A program made the position numbers and the translations under genes. A model generated the notes under the pieces. It was not told the origin of the DNA. It searched no databases and saw only the letters and a program-made list of their open reading frames with translations. A stretch of DNA of 64,000 nt from Lachancea mirantina (lineage: Eukaryota > Ascomycota > Saccharomycetes > Saccharomycetales > Saccharomycetaceae): the NCBI GenBank assembly GCA_900074745.1, contig LT598464.1, forward strand, positions 124,001 to 188,000, read 5' to 3'. Shown here piece by piece: positions 46,511 to 55,073 of this stretch (the stretch's first letter is position 1; each line of letters begins with the position of its first letter).

Positions 46511-47225
46511 TGTGCCCAAAGTTAACGCTATGTATTTGCACGGCCAACGGTGTAACGACACATTTCGATTCTGGCTCATTATATATTTTAATTTCATGAG
46601 CGTGCTATTATCTTGTTGTCCAGTCAGTGTTGTCAAGGTCGCGTTTGGAATATTATCGAGACACACAGTGGTCCCAACGAAGCCGTAAGTGGCGCCCCAC
46701 TGACCCATCATCAACCATTTTTTTTCAAATTTGCCAGATCTCGGCTAGGGTCTCTCGTTGTTGATATGTGTGATCCATTTGAACGTTTGATTTCATGGAC
46801 TTTATAAAAAATGTCGAGTTTTCATAGGAACCAGACAAGCTGTTAAAGCAGCTGAAATTTTGGTAGGAACTTCAGGAATTGGTCTATATGTTGAATCTCT
46901 CAATGCTGCTGGTTGGATTGTGATTGCCTCTTCTTATAACATGTTAGTCCACCGTTTAGATTAACACGTGTTACCGATGAGTTTACATTTCATAAAAGAA
47001 AGTGCTAAAAAAATTTCACGAAATTGGATTAACAATCATCAGGAACCAGTCAAGAAGACAGATTCATATAAACTCGACCAACTTTTGAGGTGAGTTCTGT
47101 GGGAAACTTGCGTTTAAGGAAACAGAGATTTCCTGAATAAACTCTGGGGACTCGATTACTGCAAAAAAGATTGTTTTTCAGAGACCCTATTCGGTGCTCT
47201 TCGTGAGGTTTCAGGGAGCATAATA
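46511..47225. other. Intergenic region MLS1 / DMA gene
   Basis: 715 bases. The first part is the MLS1 3' end. From about 46790 to 47093 the sequence looks coding (listed separately). A CACGTG lies at 46965-46970. Confidence 0.5.
46791..47093 (+). other. Coding-like stretch of unknown origin, possible gene relic
   Basis: One reading frame through this stretch gives well-composed protein-like text, for example AVKAAEILVGTSGIGLYVES near the start and MSLHFIKESAKKISRNWINN further on (the latter from an ATG at 46977). The frame is interrupted and does not open with an ATG, so it is not an intact gene. I do not recognise the family; a decayed host gene or a mobile-element relic are both possible. 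It differs from the nearby G/C-ending MLS1 codons. Confidence 0.3.
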
Positions 47226-48629
47226 ATGACAATGAGCGGACCTCCTAGAGTCAACAATGGTCGAAGGGGATCAGCCATCAATAATCTGTTGAATTCAATG
47301 GGTATAAGACAAGGATCTGGCGCCACGCAGGGGTCCGGAACCGTTGCAACGACAGCGACTGCGATGTCGAATGGTACACAGGGAGCAGTGGGGAACGCCA
47401 CGCTGCCACAACGGAGCAACGATATACCCAACTTCGGAGGCGATGCTTTGCAGTCGCAGGCTGTGAATTTTATGAGCTCAGATGAAGAAGATGCGGGATT
47501 GCGCGATCAAGACGATCTCGCAGTGGCGGCGTCTCCTAACATGATGGGAACGACTCCGTTCGACCAGATGCAACTATCGACTAGCGGAGCAGATGGCAGT
47601 GGGAATCTTGTGGACGAGCTACCTATAAGTTTGACTCTGGGCGCCAATGACGGGACTGGTGCTATAACGCAGCCGGTTTCATCATTGTCTAACGACGCAT
47701 ATCAGACTCTGAAAGCAGTGCGGCATTTTGTCTACGGCTCTAAGGCTCCAGAGAATGCTGTCGAAATGCTCAGTTTAGAACTCCCCCGCTCCAGTGCCCC
47801 TCCAGAATCTATTGACGAAGAAGAATTACGAGCACGCAAGGATAAAAATGGGTTGTTCAGTTTAAGATTGACGCCTTTCTTGGACCATTCTCAAACTACG
47901 AATCCAGGCCTGTACTTTGAACCCATTGTCAGAACGGCGGGACCATGTTCTCAGTTGGTAATTGGAAGGTACACCGAACGTGTTCGTGAATGCATTAGTC
48001 GTGTGCCAGAACAATACCATCCAGTAGTTTTTAAGAGTAAAGTGGTATCAAGAACGCATGGATGTTTCAAAGTCGATAAAGAGGGGAATTGGTATATACG
48101 AGATGTCAAATCTTCGTCTGGAACGTTTTTGAATCATCATCGTTTGTCACCAGCATCTACAATGTCCAAAGATACTATTCTTAGTGATGGAGATGTCGTT
48201 CAACTAGGGCTAGACTTTAGAGGGGGTATGGAAGAAATATATCGAAGTGTTAAAATGCGCGTCGAATTAAATAAATCCTGGAAAAGACGCGCAATGAGAT
48301 TCAATAAAGAAGCGCTGCAAAGAATTAAGAATTTACAAAAAATGACTACCGGCAGTGAAGAAGAAGACTGCTCAATTTGTTTATCAAAAATCAAACCTTG
48401 TCAGGCCATTTTCATATCGCCCTGTTCGCATAGCTGGCACTATCAATGTGTTCGTCGTCTGGTCACAACGACATACCCACAATTTGTATGCCCTAATTGT
48501 CGCTCGAGCTGTGACTTAGAAGCTTCTTTGGACAGCGAATTCGAAAGTGACGAAGAAGATGACTTTGACCTTGTAGCTGATGATATTAAGGGCATTGATA
48601 TGGCCCATAGTGATGAGCAGGTGCTCTAA
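47226..48629 (+). CDS. DMA2: Dma1/Dma2-type FHA-RING ubiquitin ligase
   Basis: The 467-residue E3 ligase is the single counterpart of S. cerevisiae DMA1 (YHR115C) and DMA2 (YNL116W), which control septin ring deposition, spindle position and checkpoint signalling. A low-complexity N-terminal 150 residues precedes the FHA domain (about 230-345), with VIGRYTERVRE, SKVVSRTHGCFKVDKEGNWY and RDVKSSSGTFLNHHRLSP. Then comes a C-terminal RING: CSICLSKIKPCQAIF, CSHSWHYQCVRRLV, CPNCRS (about 378-428). An acidic tail ends the protein. Two nearby ATGs (47226, 47232) could start it. The symbol DMA2 follows the YNL order; DMA1 is equally apt. Confidence 0.94.
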   Translation: MTMSGPPRVNNGRRGSAINNLLNSMGIRQGSGATQGSGTVATTATAMSNGTQGAVGNATLPQRSNDIPNFGGDALQSQAVNFMSSDEEDAGLRDQDDLAVAASPNMMGTTPFDQMQLSTSGADGSGNLVDELPISLTLGANDGTGAITQPVSSLSNDAYQTLKAVRHFVYGSKAPENAVEMLSLELPRSSAPPESIDEEELRARKDKNGLFSLRLTPFLDHSQTTNPGLYFEPIVRTAGPCSQLVIGRYTERVRECISRVPEQYHPVVFKSKVVSRTHGCFKVDKEGNWYIRDVKSSSGTFLNHHRLSPASTMSKDTILSDGDVVQLGLDFRGGMEEIYRSVKMRVELNKSWKRRAMRFNKEALQRIKNLQKMTTGSEEEDCSICLSKIKPCQAIFISPCSHSWHYQCVRRLVTTTYPQFVCPNCRSSCDLEASLDSEFESDEEDDFDLVADDIKGIDMAHSDEQVL

Positions 48630-48837
48630 TGGATGGTAATATGTAATTTAATGCAACAGGCGATCCCTGATCTGCTGTGCAATTCCTGGATCGAAACTTA
48701 GTTTAGCTTAAATATCAAGAAAGTCCTTTCGCATAAACGGCAAATTGCGTTTCCGTCATGCTTCACTGGATGAAACGAACTTTTACCAAAATTTTATTAC
48801 CGCTTACAGAAAAACTCAAATTGATACAATTTTTGTA

Positions 48838-50769
48838 CTAATACCTATCTTTTTCCTCGATCAGTCTCAACAAGACGTCTTGTAGTTCCTGTTTGGCTGT
48901 CCCGAACTTGTAGACCTCATGACCACCATGCAAAACTTTCCATTCCTGCGTCTTGGAGGACAGTTTTGTCAAATCTCTTTGCCAATTGCCCCACTGGGGC
49001 GATTTTTTAATAAGCTCATTTGAGCTTGCGACGCTCAATTTCACGTCCTTGAGCTTTTCTTTACTATTCAGAACATCTTTATAGCTTAGCAACGAGCTTG
49101 TGACGCTCTCCAAAAATTTGGCCCTTAAATAACGGCTTTGATACATCATATCGCGGCCAAAAATTCTTTCTTTCGATCCGTGGTGGGCAAGAAGCCAAGA
49201 GGTTTGTAGCTTAATACCCAGTGTTGACCAAATACCCTGCCACCAAAGTATGAAACCATTGTGTCGCCTTATTTCAGGGGGTAAATGACTTAAGTCGTCA
49301 GGATCATTGTTGTCATGATCTGGAGGGAGAATCCTTTGCAGATAATTCTTCAACAAGAGATCCTCATGCCAGGACTCGACGAGAAGCATGGAATCGACGA
49401 CATCAATGTTTTTCGCTGTGAACACTTGAGTAAATAATCCTCCCAGATCATATCCCACCGTAGTGAATGGTCCCTTGATCTTAGCATCTGTCAAAAGAGC
49501 ATATTTCAAAGCGTCTGCTACCATTGCGATGGAAATGGGTGCAGGAGCAGAGTCCGATAAACCGTATCCAGGTCTCTCGTAAGTGCAGTACCTTTGGACA
49601 CGATTGAGATGGTACAGCTCTTGGATCCATGTTGCAGACAAAAAGCCTGTGTCTGCTCCTCCGTGCTCGAAAAGAATTATAGGTTGCTGATCTTTCTCCT
49701 CAGCTAAGATATCTCCATAGCAGGCTATATGCAACTGATACGTTTTCTCCTTATCAACCCAGTGAAAGGCGTCATAAGAAGCGGATGCCTCAGCAGAAAG
49801 GTCCCTCACACTGGATGTAACCCTCACGATATCAAAGGCGTAAAGTAGTGAGTTGAAAGTGAACAACACGAAATACAAAAGAATGAGGCCCTTAGCTACG
49901 TTTCTCGTACCGATTGAAATCCACTCCTTTAAAGTGTGCCTCGAACCACTTTCGCTTCTCATGTTCTCCGCTTCCTCTTCTTCATCTTGCTGTATGGGGT
50001 TGAAATCTCTAATGAAACTAAAGAGATACCAATCCAAGACTGCTCCAACCAAGAATGTCAAGGCGGCCCACAGATAAGTGAAAGAGCCCACAAAGCCTAT
50101 TCTCCTCCTCGTGTACGAAACCATCAACTCCAACAGCAAGTCGAATACGGTGTACAACACCAAAATGATATTCAACGACTGATCTATGGGGGAATACAAG
50201 CCGATTTTGTTGAACCACAGGTTCAGAGCGTTCGCCATGATAGAGATGAAGATCAATGTCAAATCATTGAAACTCGTCAACCTGTTGCTGCAGCGTAAAA
50301 ACCCTATTGTCAAAAAAAAGTCGGAAACAAATTTTGTCACCAGCCAAACGGTATTGATTATTATAAGCACATTGAGAACAACTCTGGAGTTATCCGTAAA
50401 CACTCTGTACTTCTTGCGCACTCCGAAAAGGTGCTCTTGTTCACCTTCATAGTCCACTGGAAACCGTTCTGTAGCTGTTGATGGCCCCAGCGACCGGTGA
50501 GAAGCTCTGGTCTGAGTTCCTAAAAGTGGTTGTCCCTCTTGTGTACTGTCGCTAGCATGATTTGCAGTCGCATTTGCCTTTGGAGATGATCTGTTGTTCC
50601 CAATGGCCGCGTCAGGGTCCCGACTTGAGTCTCGTCCTTCTTGCTCCATGCTCTTAAACTTTACTCCAGGATATCTTTCTCCAGAGTTGCTTTCCTGATC
50701 AGGTATATTTCCTGACTTTGTAGAGCTCTTGACTGACCGATTACTGGTGGATATCGATTTGCTGACCAT
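48838..50769 (-). CDS. YNL115C-like membrane protein with alpha/beta-hydrolase domain
   Basis: The 643-residue protein (S. cerevisiae YNL115C has 644) is of unknown function. The first 110 residues are hydrophilic and Ser-rich. About five membrane helices follow (about 130-315, including NVLIIINTVWLVTKFV, LNIILVLYTVFDLLLELMV and TYLWAALTFLVGAVLDWYLF). A C-terminal alpha/beta-hydrolase domain starts near 360, with ILFEHGGADTGF as the oxyanion region and CTYERPGYGLSD. The nucleophile elbow reads VGYDLGGLF, with Asp441 where Ser is usual. The frame extends 18 codons upstream from a GTG, but the first ATG is 50769. It converges with the DMA gene, and BZZ1 lies upstream on the same strand. Naming rests on position and length. 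Confidence 0.8.
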   Translation of the reverse strand: MVSKSISTSNRSVKSSTKSGNIPDQESNSGERYPGVKFKSMEQEGRDSSRDPDAAIGNNRSSPKANATANHASDSTQEGQPLLGTQTRASHRSLGPSTATERFPVDYEGEQEHLFGVRKKYRVFTDNSRVVLNVLIIINTVWLVTKFVSDFFLTIGFLRCSNRLTSFNDLTLIFISIMANALNLWFNKIGLYSPIDQSLNIILVLYTVFDLLLELMVSYTRRRIGFVGSFTYLWAALTFLVGAVLDWYLFSFIRDFNPIQQDEEEEAENMRSESGSRHTLKEWISIGTRNVAKGLILLYFVLFTFNSLLYAFDIVRVTSSVRDLSAEASASYDAFHWVDKEKTYQLHIACYGDILAEEKDQQPIILFEHGGADTGFLSATWIQELYHLNRVQRYCTYERPGYGLSDSAPAPISIAMVADALKYALLTDAKIKGPFTTVGYDLGGLFTQVFTAKNIDVVDSMLLVESWHEDLLLKNYLQRILPPDHDNNDPDDLSHLPPEIRRHNGFILWWQGIWSTLGIKLQTSWLLAHHGSKERIFGRDMMYQSRYLRAKFLESVTSSLLSYKDVLNSKEKLKDVKLSVASSNELIKKSPQWGNWQRDLTKLSSKTQEWKVLHGGHEVYKFGTAKQELQDVLLRLIEEKDRY

Positions 50770-51081
50770 CCTCAGCGCAATCCTTCTTATACGCAAGACA
50801 GCAAACCCTGAGTTACCGCACACCCCTTTCCAGGATTGTCATTCGGGCAAGATATCGCTTCTGACGTCGCGATCGGGAACCCTGCCCAACTCAATCCAAG
50901 ACAGATTGGAGACTTCACACCTTGATAGGCCTGAATGATGGTCACAATGTGCTTTAATTGTGGTCCCTTTTTAAGATCTTCATAATAGAATTTCAAAACT
51001 TTTTTCGCAGTGATTTTGCCCCATTTGTTAATCATCATTGTAAGCAACAGTTTCTTTAGTTTACTATGGTAATTTGTGAAG
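50770..51081. other. Region between BZZ1 and YNL115C-like gene
   Basis: 312 bases holding the promoter of the YNL115C-like gene and the BZZ1 3' UTR. The 114-codon minus-strand frame spanning it overlaps the BZZ1 3' end in another frame and is not supported. Confidence 0.45.
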
Positions 51082-52944
51082 TCAACTGCAGTAGGATGTC
51101 GGAAATAGACCCTTATTGCCTGTATTTTCACCGTATGTCCAGCCGCTGCCGTCGTCTGCCCTTATAACTGATATGGTATCATTCTTGGCGAGTGAAATCT
51201 CGTCTTCACCTTGGGCTTGATAATCGTAAAGCGCAGTCACGGTTTTGAGCGCGTTGACCGTCTTCCGAGGAAGTGGTGCGCGGGGTGGCTCCCTTGCTTT
51301 TTCGTGAATTTCAACGTAGGTCGTTGGCACAAGTCCAGATTGGCCGGATGATTCATTCCTGATTTTTGTCCATCCGTTGCCAGAATCGCTCGAAATCAGC
51401 TTAATGGCATCACCAGGTCTTACTGTCAACTCATCAACATCCTGCTTCTCGTAAGCGTAAAGCACACGATTCACCGGTGTGCTTTGGCTCTCGAAGGACT
51501 CGTCGTCGGCGAGCGTACTTGAAAGCGCAGACGCATTGCTCACACCACGAGCACGCCTTTTGAAGACCGAGAAACGATCTAGTGCCTTATGCTTTGAGTC
51601 TGATGAGAAAACTGACGCAGACTCGGCTGTATCCTCGTTCTTGACATGCGAGTTTGTCGATGATACTGTGAGATTTTTGCGCAGTTTACCGAAAAAGCCG
51701 CCTTTCTTCTTGAGCTTGGATAAATCGATGCCCTCGGTAGATAGATCGTATCCAGCAGGAACATTGTTTTGAATACTGCTTATTTCGACCTCAGCATCCA
51801 ATTTGCTCGTCTCATGATTAGTAAATGATGAAATAATAGTGAGATACTTCGACAGTAATGACATCAAACTGTTGTAGTCAACGTCCGAGGCCTTTTTCAA
51901 GTCGTGCTTCTGTTTGTTCAGAGAACTCAATTTTGACATTTCCTGTTGAGCTATTGAATCCATCTGTTCATATGCTTGCTGTGCCTTGGCGAGCCTGATC
52001 TTCAAATCCTGCAGCTCTACATCTGACGCGACGACGAATTGCTCGTCGTCGTGCCAAACAGCAGAAGGGATATAAGTGAAATCCTTTGGTTCGTCCCAGT
52101 GCTTGAGGTTATGTTCTATGAACATCGAACTGTCCAAGGGTGGTGAGTTCTTGTGCACGACAGAATCAGCAGTGGTGAGCCTCGTTTCGATTCGTTTCCC
52201 GAGGTTTTTCTCCAATGTCGAAGCTGAAACCCAAATCTGGTTGACGACGCTGGTCTTGCATTCGTTCAGATCCTGTAAAAGGTCCAGCACTTCTGGTACG
52301 TCCTGAAAATAGTACTTATCTTTCAGCCGATTGGCTTGATTGATCTTAATCAAATAGTTGTTTTTGGCGACATTCATGTCGTGCTCTCTGTGATCCGCCT
52401 TCCGCTGAGCTTTGTCACTCGTGGACTTGGTCTGCTTGGCTCTGGCAGATTCCATATCCGAACAGGACTCGTCATAGCTTTTTTTGGCCTTTTCCAACGA
52501 TCCAAAGGTCTTGTCCTTTCTCTCAGTCAATTCCGAATTGAATCCATTTATTGTGGTTAAAACGGAATCACATTTACGACCCAAGGCTACAAGCTGATCT
52601 GCGACCTGAAACTCGAATTCCTGTGCCAATTGAGAATGGTCTTTCGCGATGGTCTCAGTCTGGGACAGAATTTCGTTCCATGCAACCAAAGAAGCTGATT
52701 CCAATGATCCTGGCGTGGTCGATGGCGTATCTCCGACAGATAATGCCACGGTGCCACTACTTTTCTTAGCGAAGTATTCACTAGTTAAATTGCTGAGTTT
52801 ATCACTGTATTCCTTCTCGAGCTTAGCACGATCACGATAAAATGCTTCTAATTCATTCAGCCATTTCAGGTTGTTAATCACCCATTTATGAGTCTCTTTA
52901 TATCCATCCTTGATAGAGTTACCAATTGATACCTCAGAGGTCAT
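51082..52944 (-). CDS. BZZ1: Bzz1, F-BAR and SH3 protein of actin patches
   Basis: The 620-residue protein (633 in S. cerevisiae, YHR114W) recruits actin-polymerising machinery at endocytic sites together with Las17. The F-BAR domain covers about residues 1-280 (SIGNSIKDGYKETHKWVINN, then long coiled coils such as LEKAKKSYDESCSDMESARA). A further coiled coil lies at about 320-370. Two SH3 domains are at about 495-550 (VLYAYEKQDVDELTVRPGDA, ESSGQSGLVPTTYVEI) and about 565-620 (VTALYDYQAQGEDEISLAKN, GNKGLFPTSYC). In S. cerevisiae the next gene is APE4 (YHR113W); here TRS33 follows, marking a change of synteny partner. Confidence 0.95.
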   Translation of the reverse strand: MTSEVSIGNSIKDGYKETHKWVINNLKWLNELEAFYRDRAKLEKEYSDKLSNLTSEYFAKKSSGTVALSVGDTPSTTPGSLESASLVAWNEILSQTETIAKDHSQLAQEFEFQVADQLVALGRKCDSVLTTINGFNSELTERKDKTFGSLEKAKKSYDESCSDMESARAKQTKSTSDKAQRKADHREHDMNVAKNNYLIKINQANRLKDKYYFQDVPEVLDLLQDLNECKTSVVNQIWVSASTLEKNLGKRIETRLTTADSVVHKNSPPLDSSMFIEHNLKHWDEPKDFTYIPSAVWHDDEQFVVASDVELQDLKIRLAKAQQAYEQMDSIAQQEMSKLSSLNKQKHDLKKASDVDYNSLMSLLSKYLTIISSFTNHETSKLDAEVEISSIQNNVPAGYDLSTEGIDLSKLKKKGGFFGKLRKNLTVSSTNSHVKNEDTAESASVFSSDSKHKALDRFSVFKRRARGVSNASALSSTLADDESFESQSTPVNRVLYAYEKQDVDELTVRPGDAIKLISSDSGNGWTKIRNESSGQSGLVPTTYVEIHEKAREPPRAPLPRKTVNALKTVTALYDYQAQGEDEISLAKNDTISVIRADDGSGWTYGENTGNKGLFPTSYCS

Positions 52945-53084
52945 CTGGATGAGTTTTTATGTCCTTCCTCTGCTTTTCGGTATGTTGTCTCTAAGCACAA
53001 CATTCTGATAAATTAAGCAACTTTGACTAAATATGGTTATCAGACATCGATATTTCGAATTGTTGATAACACGTCCACAGAAAA

Positions 53085-53918
53085 ATGGCTACAACCGAAA
53101 CAAAAGATCTCAGCGAACATCAGCGCCTGCAATTGCAGTTTCAGCTCTTCCAGGAGTCGCTTCCTAAGGTTAATGATGTTGTTTACCGTATGCTTTTGAA
53201 AGAAATGCTTCCGCTAGCTATAGCAGTGGATAAATCCTTATCAGATGATGAGAAAGAAGACGAAAACGACAAGACTGAACAGGAGCACAGAGCCGCTGAA
53301 GAAAAGCTTGCTAACTTGTCTATTGGTTATAAGGGTACGCCTTCTCACGTTCTCATCAAGGAATATGCAGACTCAGATGAAGAAAGACGGCTAAGAATTA
53401 GAACCAAAATGATGAAAATGGGGTATCAAATTGGGAATCAAGTGTCAGAGTTGCTCATTTTCAGTAACAATCCGAATTTGAATTTTAGGGACATGGATCT
53501 TCTATCTGTAATGAAGTTCATATGTCGCGACGTATGGAAACAACTTTTTGGCAAACAGATCGACAATTTGAAAACCAATCACCGTGGCACTTTTTACTTG
53601 TTTGATTACGATCTCAAACTTCTAGAAGGTATGGCATTGAACGAAGATGCGTTAGAGAAGGAATTGTCGGTGTTAGAGCCGTATCTCGATATTCCCTGTG
53701 GCATTTTGCAAGGCGTACTTGCATCTCTCGGGTACGAAAATAATGTCAGCTGTCAAGCAACTTTCGTGGATGTGCCTGAAAGTAAGGCTGGCGGCTTCAG
53801 GAGTTTCCCTAAGGGCGTGAGTTTCAATGTGCTCGTAAACGTGAACCCGACAGCCGGAGGCGAAAAGACTGTCGATGCTGGGGCGAAGGGAGCAGGGGCT
53901 CAGAGTTTCCCGGTTTAA
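53085..53918 (+). CDS. TRS33: Trs33, TRAPP complex subunit
   Basis: The 277-residue protein is a Bet3-like core subunit of the TRAPP vesicle-tethering and Rab-exchange complexes at the Golgi. The conserved core includes SLPKVNDVVYRMLLKEMLPL (about 25-44), GYQIGNQVSELLIFSNNPNL, DMDLLSVMKFICRDVWKQLF, KQIDNLKTNHRGTFYLFDYD and the end motif FPKGVSFNVLV. The segment at about 45-90 is a variable acidic insert. About 25 extra residues (VNPTAGGEKTVDAGAKGAGA) follow the point where S. cerevisiae Trs33 (YOR115C, 268 aa) stops. It faces the 3' end of the YOR114W-like gene, the same convergent pair as in S. cerevisiae. Confidence 0.94.
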   Translation: MATTETKDLSEHQRLQLQFQLFQESLPKVNDVVYRMLLKEMLPLAIAVDKSLSDDEKEDENDKTEQEHRAAEEKLANLSIGYKGTPSHVLIKEYADSDEERRLRIRTKMMKMGYQIGNQVSELLIFSNNPNLNFRDMDLLSVMKFICRDVWKQLFGKQIDNLKTNHRGTFYLFDYDLKLLEGMALNEDALEKELSVLEPYLDIPCGILQGVLASLGYENNVSCQATFVDVPESKAGGFRSFPKGVSFNVLVNVNPTAGGEKTVDAGAKGAGAQSFPV

Positions 53919-54022
53919 AGTGAAAAATAATAACGTAACGGAATTTTTGCATTTACACAACTCATATCATGAAATCTATGGGCGCTATCTGCGCCGAAAA
54001 CAGTGATCGTCTCCAAGATAAG

Positions 54023-54811
54023 CTACTTTTTCTTTATCACTAGGTTTGGGTTTCGTTTGTTCTTATAATGCCTGAAATTGATGGACCTTTCCATCCCAAA
54101 ATGTGCAGTTCCTGTTTCGGCTATGATCCTGTCAATTAACGGCTCCAAGCCTTGAATCGCATTAAGCTCGTCTTCGACCTGACTCTCGAACGTCTCGCGA
54201 GCATTGCGTACTTTTTCCCGGATTTCGTCTTTCTGGGCGTCGGTGACTTGACTTTTCCACACCCGTTTGCACTCTCTACACATCTCTTGAAAGTTTTTCG
54301 TTATTATCTGCTCTTGCCCTTCGCTTGCACCTACGTTATGGCTAATGTGTAAGAGCTTGATTACTCTTGAGGAACCTGCCCCCATTGACTTTCTGCCACT
54401 GCTCACTTTTGCCGCATCGCGTTTTCTTTCGAAACTTTCCCTAAACCCGTTTCTAAAAAGCAAATATTCGCTGTTTAGCGGAATCGGTATTTCCAGTCGC
54501 TTGGCCACCTGTTCATAGTTTAGAGTTGCGTAGTCAATTCTCGTATACCGGAAGTATAATGCATGATAGAGTCGCCTCTTGGAAATCGATAAACTGTGCC
54601 AATTGCGACGAACGAATTGCTTGAACGAATTGTTCCCTCTTATAAGATTTTTTGGCTCTTCTCCAGCATTACATTTGCTCAAAGCTTGTACCTGCAACTG
54701 GTAATAGTAGGTAAAAGCAGTCTGTGGGGTCCTGTCCAATCTCTCAAAAGATTTCTTGCTATGCACCGCGAATTTTGAGACCTGGGCGAACAGGCCTGGG
54801 CTCGACCTCAT
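54023..54811 (-). CDS. YOR114W-like protein, probably mitochondrial, HMG-box-like segment
   Basis: A 262-residue basic protein I place as YOR114W (294 aa, unknown function) from its position between TRS33 (YOR115C) and AZF1 (YOR113W). The N terminus (MRSSPGLFAQVSKFAVHSKK) is rich in Ser/Lys/Arg with no acidic residue, like a mitochondrial presequence. A segment at about 28-85 (TPQTAFTYYYQLQVQ, then FVRRNWHSLSISKRRLYHAL) has the spacing of an HMG box: PxxAFxxYY, a central W-x-x-L-S and basic/aromatic ends. A second, weaker block follows (NSEYLLFRNGFRESFERKRD). A C-terminal coiled region is present. The frame starts at TTG upstream; ATG 54811 is the first. Function not claimed. Confidence 0.65.
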   Translation of the reverse strand: MRSSPGLFAQVSKFAVHSKKSFERLDRTPQTAFTYYYQLQVQALSKCNAGEEPKNLIRGNNSFKQFVRRNWHSLSISKRRLYHALYFRYTRIDYATLNYEQVAKRLEIPIPLNSEYLLFRNGFRESFERKRDAAKVSSGRKSMGAGSSRVIKLLHISHNVGASEGQEQIITKNFQEMCRECKRVWKSQVTDAQKDEIREKVRNARETFESQVEDELNAIQGLEPLIDRIIAETGTAHFGMERSINFRHYKNKRNPNLVIKKK

Positions 54812-55073
54812 TTTATTAAAGTTTGAAGCTAGCAGGGCGACTATTCCAGTCTCCAAGATCAAAGGGCCCTTAGAGATGTGATCTAATTTGAAGTTTTTGA
54901 AATTTTCGTGAATTGTATTAAAGACAGCACGCGAAAGGGACGCGCTATTGGCTGATGGATAGAAACAAAGGCAATAGAGATGGTATTAAAGGAAAACATC
55001 GAATCAACAAATTGAAATATAACGTTACAAAGAATCAAAGATATATGCTAAACGGCTTTCATGTTTACTATTC

